Shown piece by piece: positions 51,498-60,119 of a DNA stretch of 64,000 bases. The DNA is taken from positions 28,859 through 92,858 of the forward strand of contig WHTT01000014.1 of NCBI GenBank assembly GCA_009377605.1, in the 5' to 3' direction. The number at the start of each line of letters is the position of its first letter. Position 1 is the first letter of the stretch. Both the position numbers and the translations under genes were made by a program. This DNA is from Luteitalea sp. (GTDB taxonomy: Bacteria > Acidobacteriota > Vicinamibacteria > Vicinamibacterales > Vicinamibacteraceae). The notes under the pieces were generated by a model. It had not been told where the DNA came from and did not search any database. It saw only the letters and a program-made list of their open reading frames with translations.

Positions 51498-52016
51498 ATC
51501 GACGGGGAGCCCAGATGTGGGCCAGATGCGTGGAACGTCGCGCTAGTCTTCGTTACCGCGACCACGGTTTAGTCCAATACCGCCTATCGTCGTTCGTCGA
51601 CAACGCCAGCCCCTGGTCGCTGTCCGCTGTATTTGTCCTCCCCGTCGCGCCTTTCTAATTCGACGCAGAACAAGTCGGGCTACCTCCTCGAAGGGGAAGT
51701 GCGAAGTTCGGTGCACACGTTCTCGTCGTTGATTCTTGTAAGGAATGAGAAACGCATCGGTCCCGGCCCCGGCTGACAACGAATCCTGATTGACGTGCCC
51801 GGTTGTGCCAGTCAGATCCCGGGAAGGCCTGCGTCCAAGAACGGGGCTCCCGTTCACCGCGGGTGACGATGCATCCACCAACCTCCTCGCTATCGCTGCC
51901 GCCGCGAAGGCCAACGGGTGGGCGTTCTCTATCCATGGCGCCCGCGCGTCTCCTCCCCTGCAACCCCAGCGCAACCCGCTGGTGCCCGAGAACCGCTTTG
52001 CTGAAAGGAGATGGCG
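51498..52016. other. Gap upstream of the copper oxidase operon
   Basis: These 519 bases hold no gene I can support. The base composition is slightly lower in GC between 51660 and 51790. Open frames on both strands lack family motifs and ribosome binding sites. The operon's promoter is expected here but no strong boxes were recognised. AAAGGAG at 52004-52010 serves the oxidase start. Confidence 0.5.
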
Positions 52017-54032
52017 ATGGCAACCATCGAGTACTGGATTCAACTGGAAAATCGTCCGTGGGACGCGTCGCCCCACAACATCGACCGGATCACCGGGCAG
52101 GACATGAAGGAGGTTACGGACAAGGACCCCGTAGACGTGACCCTCACGTCGCCCGGGACGGGAGTGACGACAACGCGCAAGATGTACAACCCCCTCCGGG
52201 ACAGCGACGGGAAGGTTAAAGACGCACTCATTCTCCGTCGTTACAACCCCCCCACGCAGCCCGACGAGAGCGATGCCTGGACCGTGCCCGCCGATCGCAA
52301 GGTAAACCCCTGGGACCTGAACGAGCTGGACCCCACGGACAACGGCACGATGGGCACCATTCCGGGTCCCGTCATCGAGTGCAACGTAGGCGACTCGGTG
52401 ATCGTCCACTTCCGCAACCTGGACATGCGGACGCACCTCGTGACGAAACAAGTCTGCTTCGACTTGCCCTTCATCGGCAAAATCTGTTTGCCCGTTCCCA
52501 CCCAGGAGCCGATCGACATCGAGAAGCGGGTTCACAGCCTTCACCCGCACGGGTTTGTCTTCAAGGCCACTTCGGACGGGGCCTACCCGCTCTCCCCACC
52601 GGATAGCACTCAACCGGTCACTGGAATACTGGTGGATGAATCCCTCGCCTGGTCCAAGGTGCCGGGGTTTTCGGGGACCTTGAAGAAAGGCGACCGCGTG
52701 CCGCCCGGCGGGACGTTTGTCTACCGCTGGAACACGATCGGCTGGCCCTCCACTTCCAACGTCTGGCTCTATCATGACCACTCGATCTGCGACATGGAGA
52801 ACGTCGAGCTGGGCGCCATTGGCATCATCGTCATCCACAACCCAGCCGATACGGAGCAAGAAGTTGATATTCGCGCGGGTGATCCAAACGATCCGAGCAA
52901 GCTGGACCCGGCATTCCTGCCCGACGGATCGCCAAACGGCAGCCCCGTTAACGTGAGATGCTTCCCATTTCCCGGGGACTTCCACATCCTCCCGCACGAT
53001 CTCGAAGGGTTGGGTCTACGCCATGGCGATGTTCCTGGCCACGCGCACGCAGCCTTGCCTGCCGCTTCCCAACGCGGGCCCGCGGCCGGGAAGAAGCCAC
53101 TCAAGGATGACACCGGGGGCACGAGGCCCGTCTTGGAGCGCTTGATCCAGCGTGGTGACCTCCTGTTCGAGCTCGATGACGAGCTCGCGGTGCTCACGAG
53201 GCTTTGCCTGCGGCGGTATGACACGCCTCCGTCCAAGGGCCTGTATCTTCAGCTTTTCCACACCCTCGATGGCGTGCCGGGAATGATCATCAACGGCCGC
53301 ACGTTCATGGGCAACACGCCGACGATGATCGCCGGCCGCGACACGCGGATGAGGTTCGGCGTCGTGGGTATGGGGAGCGACGTCCACACATTTCACATCC
53401 ACGGGCACCGGTGGATCCTGCCGGGGCCGCAGGGAAATACGCCGGGCGCGATCCAGGGCAGCGCGCAGGTACAGGCCGTCACGCAGTTTGAGGACACCCG
53501 CATCTTCGGCGCGGCCAACTCGTTCGTCTTCACTATCGACGGCAAGTCTGGAAGCTTCATGCGCGCCGGAGGGCCGTCGCCTGATGACCCGGTCGGCGAG
53601 TGGCACATGCACTGCCACGTGCTCTCGCACATGATGAGCGGCATGATGGGGTCTCTGCTGATCGTCAAGGGCGGTGAATTCGCGTCCACTCTGCCCAGAG
53701 GCGTACCGTGCGGGCATGATGAGGGAGGCGGGCACGAAGAGCCGCCCGAAAACGGCGGCACGACCCATCAGGTCAGCATCGAGAACGCCGGCAACGACGG
53801 CTTCGTGCCCAAGGTCATGAACATCAATGTCGGCGACACCGTCACCTGGAAGAACAACGACGGCGCGACCCACACCGCGAGCAAGACCGGCGGCCCTGGC
53901 CCCAACTTCGACACCGGCAACATCTCTTCAGGAGCCACGTCGGCTCCGATAACCTTCAATACTGCTGGCACGATGACGTACCAGTGCAACATCCACACCA
54001 ACATGACCGGCACGATCCAGGTCAACCCGTAA
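52017..54032 (+). CDS. Multicopper oxidase with extra C-terminal cupredoxin domain
   Basis: The product has 671 residues. ATG at 52017 has the right spacing from AAAGGAG; an in-frame ATG at 52011 abuts it. All four copper motifs are present: 'HSLHPHGF' (His176, His178), 'LYHDHS' (His253, His255), 'HTFHIHGH' (His457, 460, 462, 464) and 'HMHCHVLSHMMSGM' (His532, Cys533, His534, His538, Met543). After a 'GHDEGGGHEE' linker, residues 584-671 form a plastocyanin-like domain with type-1 ligands His619, Cys657, His660 and Met663. No signal peptide is seen, unusual for both domain types. The extra cupredoxin could feed electrons into the oxidase. A tyrosinase gene follows after 32 bp, so both probably act on phenols. 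It may belong with mnx/CotA-like spore or exosporium oxidases, but this is inference. Confidence 0.9.
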   Translation: MATIEYWIQLENRPWDASPHNIDRITGQDMKEVTDKDPVDVTLTSPGTGVTTTRKMYNPLRDSDGKVKDALILRRYNPPTQPDESDAWTVPADRKVNPWDLNELDPTDNGTMGTIPGPVIECNVGDSVIVHFRNLDMRTHLVTKQVCFDLPFIGKICLPVPTQEPIDIEKRVHSLHPHGFVFKATSDGAYPLSPPDSTQPVTGILVDESLAWSKVPGFSGTLKKGDRVPPGGTFVYRWNTIGWPSTSNVWLYHDHSICDMENVELGAIGIIVIHNPADTEQEVDIRAGDPNDPSKLDPAFLPDGSPNGSPVNVRCFPFPGDFHILPHDLEGLGLRHGDVPGHAHAALPAASQRGPAAGKKPLKDDTGGTRPVLERLIQRGDLLFELDDELAVLTRLCLRRYDTPPSKGLYLQLFHTLDGVPGMIINGRTFMGNTPTMIAGRDTRMRFGVVGMGSDVHTFHIHGHRWILPGPQGNTPGAIQGSAQVQAVTQFEDTRIFGAANSFVFTIDGKSGSFMRAGGPSPDDPVGEWHMHCHVLSHMMSGMMGSLLIVKGGEFASTLPRGVPCGHDEGGGHEEPPENGGTTHQVSIENAGNDGFVPKVMNINVGDTVTWKNNDGATHTASKTGGPGPNFDTGNISSGATSAPITFNTAGTMTYQCNIHTNMTGTIQVNP

Positions 54033-54064
54033 GGCCGATCGAAAAAGCCGAAGGAGCAGAGCCC

Positions 54065-55006
54065 ATGGCCAAGGAAAAAAGAGGCAAGAAAGAAACGAAG
54101 GGGATCCAGGGCCACGAGCCCCACGGCCACAGGCCGCACGATCCACCGTACTACGACCCGGATTACCAGCGCGCGCTCGACTACGGACACGAGCCTCCGG
54201 ACAACCCTCGCTATCCCGATTCACGCATCTACGGGAACTACGCGTCGAAAAGGCCGCCGCGCTACGTGCCGCATCCCTTCGAGCACACGTGCTTCAAGCC
54301 GCGCAAGGAGGACTACAAGCCGCCGACTACCTGCGACGACCACGACGACGAGCTGTGCGTGCGTAAAGATCACCGCAGGCTGACCGCGGACGAACAGAGT
54401 CGGTTCCTCAATGCGTTCACGCAGGTCAACGCCATCAGCGCGCTCGGTCCGCTCGTTGACATCCACTCGAACGCGATCCATCAGATGCACTCAAACCCAC
54501 GCTTCCTGCCGTGGCACCGGATCTACCTCCTGCGGATGGAGGAACTGCTCATGACGGTCGATCCGACCGTGTGCATCCCGTACTGGAAATCGAGCGAGGA
54601 ACAGGCGTTTCCATCATGGCTCCTCGGGTTCACGCCGACCGTGAACCTGATCGGCGGGCCTCACACCGTCAGCCGAAATATTGGCGGCGCGCTCCTGCCG
54701 AATGTGGCGGCCGTGGCGGCGGCGATGGCCAATGGCACCTTCAACACGTTCGCGCAGGCGGTCGAGGGCGTGCACAACTCGGGGCATGTCTGGGTGGGCG
54801 GGTCCATGGGAATCATCCCGACCGCGCCGGCCGACCCGGTGTTCTGGATGCACCACGCGGAGATCGATCGCATCTGGGCCGCATGGCAGGCGGCCAATCC
54901 CGGCCAGAATCCCACGCTGGCCGGCGCCGCGGCGACCATGGATCCGTGGACCGAGACCGAGGTCGACACGCGAGACATCACGGCTCTGGGATATACCTAT
55001 GTCTGA
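54065..55006 (+). CDS. Tyrosinase (type-3 copper protein)
   Basis: The product has 313 residues. ATG at 54065 follows AAGGAG. The N-terminal 60 residues are charged and rich in His, Pro and Tyr ('GIQGHEPHGHRPHDPPYYDP'). The copper A site is 'VDIHSNAIHQMHSNPRFLPW' then 'HRIYLLRMEE' (His134 or 139, His142, His151). The copper B site is 'VEGVHNSGHVWVGG' (His237, His241) and 'ADPVFWMHHAEIDRIWAAWQ' (His263/264). Tyrosinases hydroxylate monophenols and oxidise diphenols to quinones. There is no signal peptide, no C-terminal plug domain and no caddie (MelC1-like) gene nearby, so copper loading must occur differently. The His-rich N-terminus might serve as a metal store or chaperone. It forms an operon with the multicopper oxidase. 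Confidence 0.92.
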   Translation: MAKEKRGKKETKGIQGHEPHGHRPHDPPYYDPDYQRALDYGHEPPDNPRYPDSRIYGNYASKRPPRYVPHPFEHTCFKPRKEDYKPPTTCDDHDDELCVRKDHRRLTADEQSRFLNAFTQVNAISALGPLVDIHSNAIHQMHSNPRFLPWHRIYLLRMEELLMTVDPTVCIPYWKSSEEQAFPSWLLGFTPTVNLIGGPHTVSRNIGGALLPNVAAVAAAMANGTFNTFAQAVEGVHNSGHVWVGGSMGIIPTAPADPVFWMHHAEIDRIWAAWQAANPGQNPTLAGAAATMDPWTETEVDTRDITALGYTYV

Positions 55007-55186
55007 AAACGTGGCCGAAGGCATGGTCATTCGTATCGCCTCAACTCGGCGCAATGCGTCAGCGCGTTGCCGGCGCGATTGCCCGGGGTCGATTGCGCAA
55101 TGGCGGACCCGTTCAACACATCTCCGCGGAGCTCGAGAGCCAAGCTTCTCCTCCCCTCTCGGCACGCGGTCGACGCGTCGGAGGGA

Positions 55187-55405
55187 TTACCAGCCCTCCG
55201 CAGGCAGTACGCGCGATGAGGTCAGCACGATGTCCGCCCGCGCCCACGCCTTCTCGAAGCGGGCACGCACAGCGCGCGTGTGAGCTTGGGCCGCGAGGGA
55301 GGACGCGCTCGAGAGGCCAGCTCGGTCCTCGGCACTTTTGTGTGCCGTCCGGTGACGTGTTACACAGTAGTAGAACATGTTGGCAAAGAATTTCTCCCAC
55401 GGCAT
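55187..55405 (-). pseudogene. Possible C-terminal remnant of a TPR-type protein
   Basis: The 513-bp gap between the tyrosinase and hydrolase genes contains one frame with protein-like content: 'VRARFEKAWARADIVLTSSR', which resembles the C-terminus of acidobacterial TPR proteins. The upstream part ('MPWEKFFANMFYYCVTRHRT') does not match it, and no ribosome binding site precedes the ATG. Nothing else in the gap can be supported. Confidence 0.25.
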
Positions 55406-55519
55406 AAATTGTCACTGCCATCTCGAGTGCCACGGTCGTGGCTGCGAGTGACAACTCAAGTGAGCTCTGGGCTCAGCGTCGGGCAATGCAAGGCTGCGCC
55501 CAAATGATGCCTGAGTAAG

Positions 55520-56007
55520 TTATCGCCGCTGGTCCGCGACCCCCGTCCGACGGTCCGCAATCGGGTGCCGACGCAGGAAGTCGGCGATCGCCGCCGCGAT
55601 CGATGCCGGCTTCTGCATCTGCAAGGAATGCGTGACGCCTCGTACGAGCTGGTCCTCGCTTTCTGGAAACCATGAGCGAACCAGGTCCCTGCCTTCTTCG
55701 AACATCGCGTGGCTCTCGCTTCCGAGCACGTAAAGGATCGGTTGGGAGATCTGCTTGGCATTGGCGGCGAGCTGCCATTTGTCTAGCGCGCCAGGGCGGG
55801 TTGATCCATGAGTGGAAGGAACGCGTCCGCGATGTGGCTGCCGTGAACCAGCAGCACGGGCTCTCCATCGCCACGGATCTCATATTCCAGCACGCCGCCG
55901 GGCACGCGCGCCCGCTTCATCGTTTGGAGGGCAAGGGACGCTTCTTCCTGGGCGAACGCCGCCGACGCGAGAAGCAGGCAGAGCCCTACGGTCAGAGCGC
56001 GTCGCAT
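55520..56007 (-). pseudogene. Secreted alpha/beta hydrolase with internal deletion
   Basis: ATG at 56007 follows GGGAGG and starts a signal peptide 'MRRALTVGLCLLLASAAFAQ'. The oxyanion-loop region follows: 'PGGVLEYEIRGDGEPVLLVH', 'GSHIADAF'. After 'DQPALAR' a TAG interrupts it. In another frame the C-terminal part resumes: 'WQLAANAKQISQPILYVLGS', then 'ESHAMFEEGRDLVRSWFPES' and 'VTHSLQMQKPASIAAAIADF', which includes the catalytic His (the His of 'THSLQMQ'). The middle, with the nucleophile Ser elbow, is missing, about 100 residues. The junction lies at about 55787. The gene cannot make an active enzyme. Confidence 0.85.
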
Positions 56008-56397
56008 ATGAACCTCCCAGCCTGCCAGCGTGCCACTCGTCGTTCCGTTGCCGGCTTGGTAATTGGGCCTGGTAATTGGGTTTGACTTATGCAACGTCGG
56101 CGAGCAGGTTGACCGAACGCTCCGGTTGGTTTGTCTCTTGCACCGAAAGCTCTAACGAAAGGTTAGAGACGCCCCCACAGGCACGCTCGCGAGTTCGGGT
56201 TGGACAGGCTCGTGTCGAATGATCATGGATGCGCAGGATCGTTTTCCCATGGAACCTAGCCCCACTAACGTTCCCGCGCGCGGGCTCTGGACCGAACATG
56301 CGGTGAATGTGAGTGTTGACATGCAAGTCGATCCGCGCGTATAAGGACTCTATTAGTTCGACATTCGAACCATTTGCTTGACGAGGAGGGGGGCTCC
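56008..56397. other. Upstream region of the broken TonB receptor gene
   Basis: This 390-bp gap contains a short tandem repeat (TGGTAATTGGG at 56057 and 56070) and a good promoter at 56316-56345, entered separately. No gene is visible. Confidence 0.5.
56316..56345 (+). promoter_or_regulatory. Sigma-70-type promoter of the broken TonB receptor gene
   Basis: TTGACA (56316-56321), an 18-bp spacer and TATAAG (56340-56345). It lies 52 bp before the ATG at 56398. The promoter and GAGGAGGGGGG ribosome binding site look intact although the gene is broken, so the loss is probably recent. Confidence 0.65.
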
Positions 56398-57800
56398 ATG
56401 TCTTTCCACGGTGGGCTCCGTTCAGCCATCGCCTTGGCTGTTGTGGGCCTCGTTTTCTCGGCTCACGCCATATCTCTGACAGCTCAAACCACCAGCGCTT
56501 CCGTGTCCGGCACTGTGCAGGACTCGCAGGGCGGCGTCCTGCCGGGGGCAACGGTGATGCTGACGAGCCTCACACAAGGGCAGACGTTCACCGCCGTGAC
56601 CGACGCCGAAGGTCGGTTCGTGTTGCCGGTCGTGCGTCCGGACACCTATACGCTCCAGGCCAGCCTGGAGGGCTTCAAGACGCTCGAGCGGGCCAACGTC
56701 GTCGTGAATGCAAACGACAAGTTCTCGACCGGCATCCTGACGCTGGATGTCGGCGACATGACCGAGCAGGTCCTGGTCACCAGCCGCGTGACCGAGGTTC
56801 AGGCCTCGAGCGGCGAGCGGTCGTTCGCGCTGGAGAGCGAGGCGCTCAAGAACATTGCGAACAACGGGCGCGCCCTCTTCAACTTCGTGACGCTCGTCCC
56901 GGGTGCGGTCCAGCAGGGCATGGGCGGCAATGAGATCGGTGCCGCCGACGGGTTCACGGTCAACGCGCGCGGCCGAACTCGAACAACGTCACGATTGACG
57001 GCATCGCCAACATCGACACCGGCAACAACGGCGGCAACATGGCGACCACCAACATCGACGCCGTCGAGGAGTTCAAGGTCCTCACCAACGCCTATCAGGC
57101 CGAGTACGGCCGCGCGATCGGCGGCCAGATCCAGGTGGTCACCAAGAGCGGCACGCAGCAGTTCCACGGCTCCGGCTACTGGTATGGCCGGCGGTCTGAC
57201 TGGAACGCGAACACCTGGACGAACAAGCGCGTAACGCCGGAGATCGAGAAGCCCGAGACCTCGCGCAACGACGGCGGCTACACGATCGGCGGCCCTGTCT
57301 TCATCCCGGGCGCCTTCAACACGGACAAGCGGCAGCTGTTCTTCTTCTTCAGCCAGGAGCACCAGCGCCGGACGGATCCGGTGGATGATCGGCAGGCGCG
57401 CGTGCCGACGGCGCTCGAGCGCCAGGGCGACTTCTCCCAGAGCGTCGACGCCAGCGGCAACCCGTTCCCCTACATCCGCGATTCCACGACGGGGCTCCCG
57501 TGCAGCCCGTCGGACACGAGCGGCTGTTTTCGCGATGGAGGCGTGCTGGGGCGGATTCCAGCGGACCGTGTCTGGGACCCGGGCCTGGCGATCCTCGACA
57601 TCTACCCGGAGTCCAACTTCTCGGGCGGCAACGGCCTCAACTACACGAGCCAGGTCCCCAACGAGGCACCGCGGCGCGAGGACCTGCTCCGCATGGACTT
57701 CCAGCCCACCGCCAACTGGCGCTTCACCGGGCGCTACATGAACACGAAGGAGGAGATCCTGCAGGCCTACGGCACCACGTGGGCCGGCAACGGCAGCGTG
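56398..57800 (+). pseudogene. TonB-dependent receptor, frameshifted and 3'-truncated
   Basis: ATG at 56398 starts a signal peptide (ending 'ISLTAQTT') and a CarboxypepD_reg domain ('SGTVQDSQGGVLPGATVML'). In the plug, 'DGFTVNARGR' changes frame at 56964-56966. Restoring one G gives 'NGARPNSNNVTIDG', the conserved plug motif, and the reading continues 'NAYQAEYGRAIGGQIQVVTK' and 'QQFHGSGYWYGRRSDWNANT'. The similarity stops at 'YGTTWAGNGSV' (about 57800), roughly 470 residues in, where antisense TOTE primase sequence begins. About half of the barrel is gone. Confidence 0.9.
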
Positions 57801-58230
57801 ATCGTTCGAGCGCGGCTGGGAGGCTCATGCGTCGGCACGCTTCGAGGAAGGCTGCCGCATCCTCTTGCCACCCGGCCTTGTCGAAGTCGACCGCCAGGAG
57901 GAAGCAGGTCTCGTCCCGGAGCAGCGGATAGACGCCCGCGACAAAGCTTTGCCCCGTGTCGTCGTAGCCGGACAGGTGCGAACGGATGACCTCGTCGGTT
58001 ACAGGAAGGAATCGCTGGTGGGGACACTCGGCGCACTTGATGCGCGGCTTCTCGCAGATGCCCCGAACCCATTCGTTCGCGCAAGCTGGCGCATACCCGG
58101 ACCTGCCCGTCCTTCGGCTCTCGAATCTGCGCGGGTACACATCGTCGCGTCCGCGGAAGAGTGATCGGAAGAGGGCGATCTTCGTCTGGGAGGACGACGT
58201 TCGATCAACGGGGCCAGCGCTCCAATCCAT
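57801..58230 (-). pseudogene. N-terminal fragment of a TOTE-system primase/helicase-type protein
   Basis: From ATG at 58230 the frame gives 'KIALFRSLFRGRDDVYPRRF', 'ACANEWVRGICEKPRIKCAE', 'CPHQRFLPVTDEVIRSHLSG' and 'DETCFLLAVDFDKAGWQEDA', then 'AFLEACRRMSLPAALERSR'. This closely fits the start of the large proteins annotated as TOTE conflict system, with an archaeo-eukaryotic-primase-type domain. The Cys cluster (CEKPRIKCAEC) and the 'DFDK' metal motif are present. The sequence then runs into antisense TonB receptor at about 57800. Family members normally continue with 'SGNGGHVWLFF' and, in many, a helicase and nuclease. TOTE proteins are thought to be defence or conflict systems; here only a scrap remains. 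Confidence 0.8.
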
Positions 58231-58377
58231 CGCTATTGGCTCGGTGAGTCAGCGGGAAGAATAGTCCGATCTTCCCACTCTAACCCGGCGACCGGCGGAG
58301 CCCACTGGCAGTGGAGGTAACCGGCGCTGCGCCACCACCTCGTGCCAGACCTGCGAGCAGCATATCGTAGGCAACAT

Positions 58378-59283
58378 CTAGCGATATCCCGTGACGTCGG
58401 CCGGCTTGCCCGGATCCTGGACGTCGACCATGTATCGCCAGGCGTCAGGCTGACTGCCGTCGCGGTCGGTGAAGCCGTAGACCTTCGCGAGCTGTCCGCT
58501 GGAGAGCGATTTGCCGTTCCAGCGTGCGACATCCGGGTCCTGCGCGAGCGCCGCGACCGCGCGGCCGACGAAGGCCGGACTCTCCGAGATGGCGAAATGC
58601 GGCTGGAACTTGGTGGCGTCGCGCCAGTTCGCCTCCGTGACGCCGAACGCGTCCAGCATCGCCTCGGACCGCAGCCACCCTGGCGTGAGCGAGACCGCCG
58701 TCGCGCCGCGCGGCTTGAGCTCGTGGCCGAGCGCAAACGCCATCCGGAGGACCGCTGCCTTCGGCAGGTCGTAGAAGAACGAGTTCCGATACGTCCGCTC
58801 GTTGTACTCCGCCGTTCCGTCGTTGACCTCGACCACCAGCCCGCCCGGGTGTGTGATGAGCAGAGGGAGTGCAAAGTGGCTGGTGATTGCATGCGTCTCG
58901 ACGGCCAATCGCAGCGAGCGCAATCCATGCTCCAGGTCCGCTTCCCAGATCGGCGTGCTCCACTCGATCTTCGTGGTGCCGAAGATGTCGTTCACGAGGA
59001 TGTGCAGCGCGCCCTGCTCGCGCCTGATGCGATCCACCAGCGTTCGCACCTCGTCTGGCACGAGGTGATCAACGCGGACGGCGATGCCACGGCCACCGGC
59101 TTCGTCAACGAGCGCGGCCGTCTCTTCGATGGTCTCCGGCCGGTTCATTTCGGATCGAGTCGTGCGTGTTGTGCGCCCCGTGCAGTACACGGTGGCGCCG
59201 GCGGCACCGAGCTCGACGGCGATGCCGCGCCCGGCGCCGCGTGTGGCGCCAGCGACCAGCGCGACTTTCCCTCTCAACGTCAT
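58378..59283 (-). CDS. Short-chain dehydrogenase/reductase
   Basis: The product has 301 residues. ATG at 59283 follows AGGGAG. The cofactor motif 'VALVAGATRGAGRGIAVELG' has the TGxxxGxG pattern with Ala in the first position. Further motifs are 'LHILVNDIFGTT' (the NNAG-type strand with Asn-Asp), 'GGLVVEVNDGT' and the catalytic Tyr-x-x-x-Lys as 'FFYDLPKAAV'. An Arg pair after the first strand ('CTGRTTRTTRS') favours NADPH. A C-terminal extension of about 50 residues ('LSSGQLAKVYGFTDRDGSQP') is typical of an SDR subgroup common in soil bacteria. The substrate is unknown. Confidence 0.9.
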   Translation of the reverse strand: MTLRGKVALVAGATRGAGRGIAVELGAAGATVYCTGRTTRTTRSEMNRPETIEETAALVDEAGGRGIAVRVDHLVPDEVRTLVDRIRREQGALHILVNDIFGTTKIEWSTPIWEADLEHGLRSLRLAVETHAITSHFALPLLITHPGGLVVEVNDGTAEYNERTYRNSFFYDLPKAAVLRMAFALGHELKPRGATAVSLTPGWLRSEAMLDAFGVTEANWRDATKFQPHFAISESPAFVGRAVAALAQDPDVARWNGKSLSSGQLAKVYGFTDRDGSQPDAWRYMVDVQDPGKPADVTGYR

Positions 59284-59351
59284 TGGATGCTCCCTGCGGA
59301 TGCTCGTGCGGCGTTCATGCGCTCTTGCTGCGGTCGGAGTGAGGAGCTCGT

Positions 59352-59690
59352 TCAGGGCGTTTGTTGGTGAACGGCCAGCCGCCAGGTGTCATCCCGCTTG
59401 ACGTAAACGCTGGTGGCCAACGCGTGATAAGGGAACTCCTCGCGCCGCGCCGTTGCGCGGTAGTGAAGCACCACAACCTCGCCTGACAGGACAACAGACC
59501 GTTGATCCTCGAAGATGACCGTCGTCCAACGCGGCGCGGCGGCGATCGCTTCGATCGAGGCGGCCCTGTCCAACACCATGCCAGGGAATACCATCAACAC
59601 GTCTTCCGAGAGATTACGGCGGTAATATTCGGCGTCACCCATCCAGAAGCCGTGCTCGCGCTGCCAGAGCATCGATTCAACGTCGCTCAT
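59352..59690 (-). CDS. DUF4440/SnoaL-like NTF2-fold protein
   Basis: The product has 112 residues. No signal peptide is present, so it is cytoplasmic, unlike the DUF4440 protein at 168. It shows 'VESMLWQREHGFWMGDAEYY', 'LSEDVLMVFPGMVLDRAASI', 'EAIAAAPRWTTVIFEDQRSV' and 'YHALATSVYVKRDDTWRLAV', ending 'HQQTP', the usual end of this family. The ribosome binding site is weak. It is 68 bp upstream of the SDR gene on the same strand and may be transcribed with it. Confidence 0.8.
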   Translation of the reverse strand: MSDVESMLWQREHGFWMGDAEYYRRNLSEDVLMVFPGMVLDRAASIEAIAAAPRWTTVIFEDQRSVVLSGEVVVLHYRATARREEFPYHALATSVYVKRDDTWRLAVHQQTP

Positions 59691-59699
59691 GGTCTCATG

Positions 59700-60060
59700 T
59701 TAAGTCACCCGCTCTCCGATTGGACCGCCGAGGTACCCGAGCTGCGGTGAGATCGCAATGGCCGCCTGCTTGACCTGATCTTAGAGCTGGCCCTCGGGAC
59801 GGTCCCAGACGTCCGGATCGTTCGCGTTGGACTCGCGGCTTTTCGGATCGGCCGCCGCCAGCGGGGTCCGCCTGTGGATCGGCAAATCCGCCGGACCCCG
59901 ATCCCTCGATCAGCTTCCACCGCCTGTCCTGAATCGCGCATGCCATGGTCATGCGGTAGCGTCCGCGGGTCACGGTTGTGCACCTCGGTCGCCGACCCTC
60001 GCAACACTCGAGGAGGGGGCGTATATTGTAGGCCGTAGCGCCCTCGATTAGCGGCAGGGA
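59700..60060 (-). pseudogene. C-terminal remnant of a sulfatase
   Basis: Scattered in two frames are the hallmarks of an arylsulfatase C-terminus: 'AYNIRPLLE' (EDSYNxLPxLLG-type), 'CAIQDRRWKLIEGSGSGGFA' (the AIRDGxWKLIEGPGSGGF motif, about 59890-59950), then, after a frame change, 'DPDVWDRPEGQL' followed by TAA at 59781-59783 where the family has Tyr (GQLYDL). The remainder ends at TAA 59700. The catalytic formylglycine domain is absent. At least one frameshift, one nonsense change and loss of the 5' part make this a pseudogene. It fills the 429-bp gap between the DUF4440 gene and the gene at 60120. Confidence 0.65.
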
Positions 60061-60119
60061 ATTGCCGCACGCCAGCTTGTCGATGAGCTTGAAGACCAGA
60101 AGGAAAGGCAAGCGCGGAC

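Noticed and set aside
51790..52016. Plus-strand frame before the oxidase ('STNLLAIAAAAKANGWAFSI')
   Set aside because: It has some protein-like content, but no start with a ribosome binding site, no recognisable family, and it runs through the oxidase start in the wrong frame.
51543..52997. Minus-strand open frame of 484 codons across the oxidase start
   Set aside because: Most of it is antisense to well-conserved copper-site sequence; the upstream part shows no motif or ribosome binding site.
54511..55407. Plus-strand frame of 298 codons overlapping the tyrosinase gene
   Set aside because: It overlaps conserved copper B sequence in another frame and has shadow-like composition.
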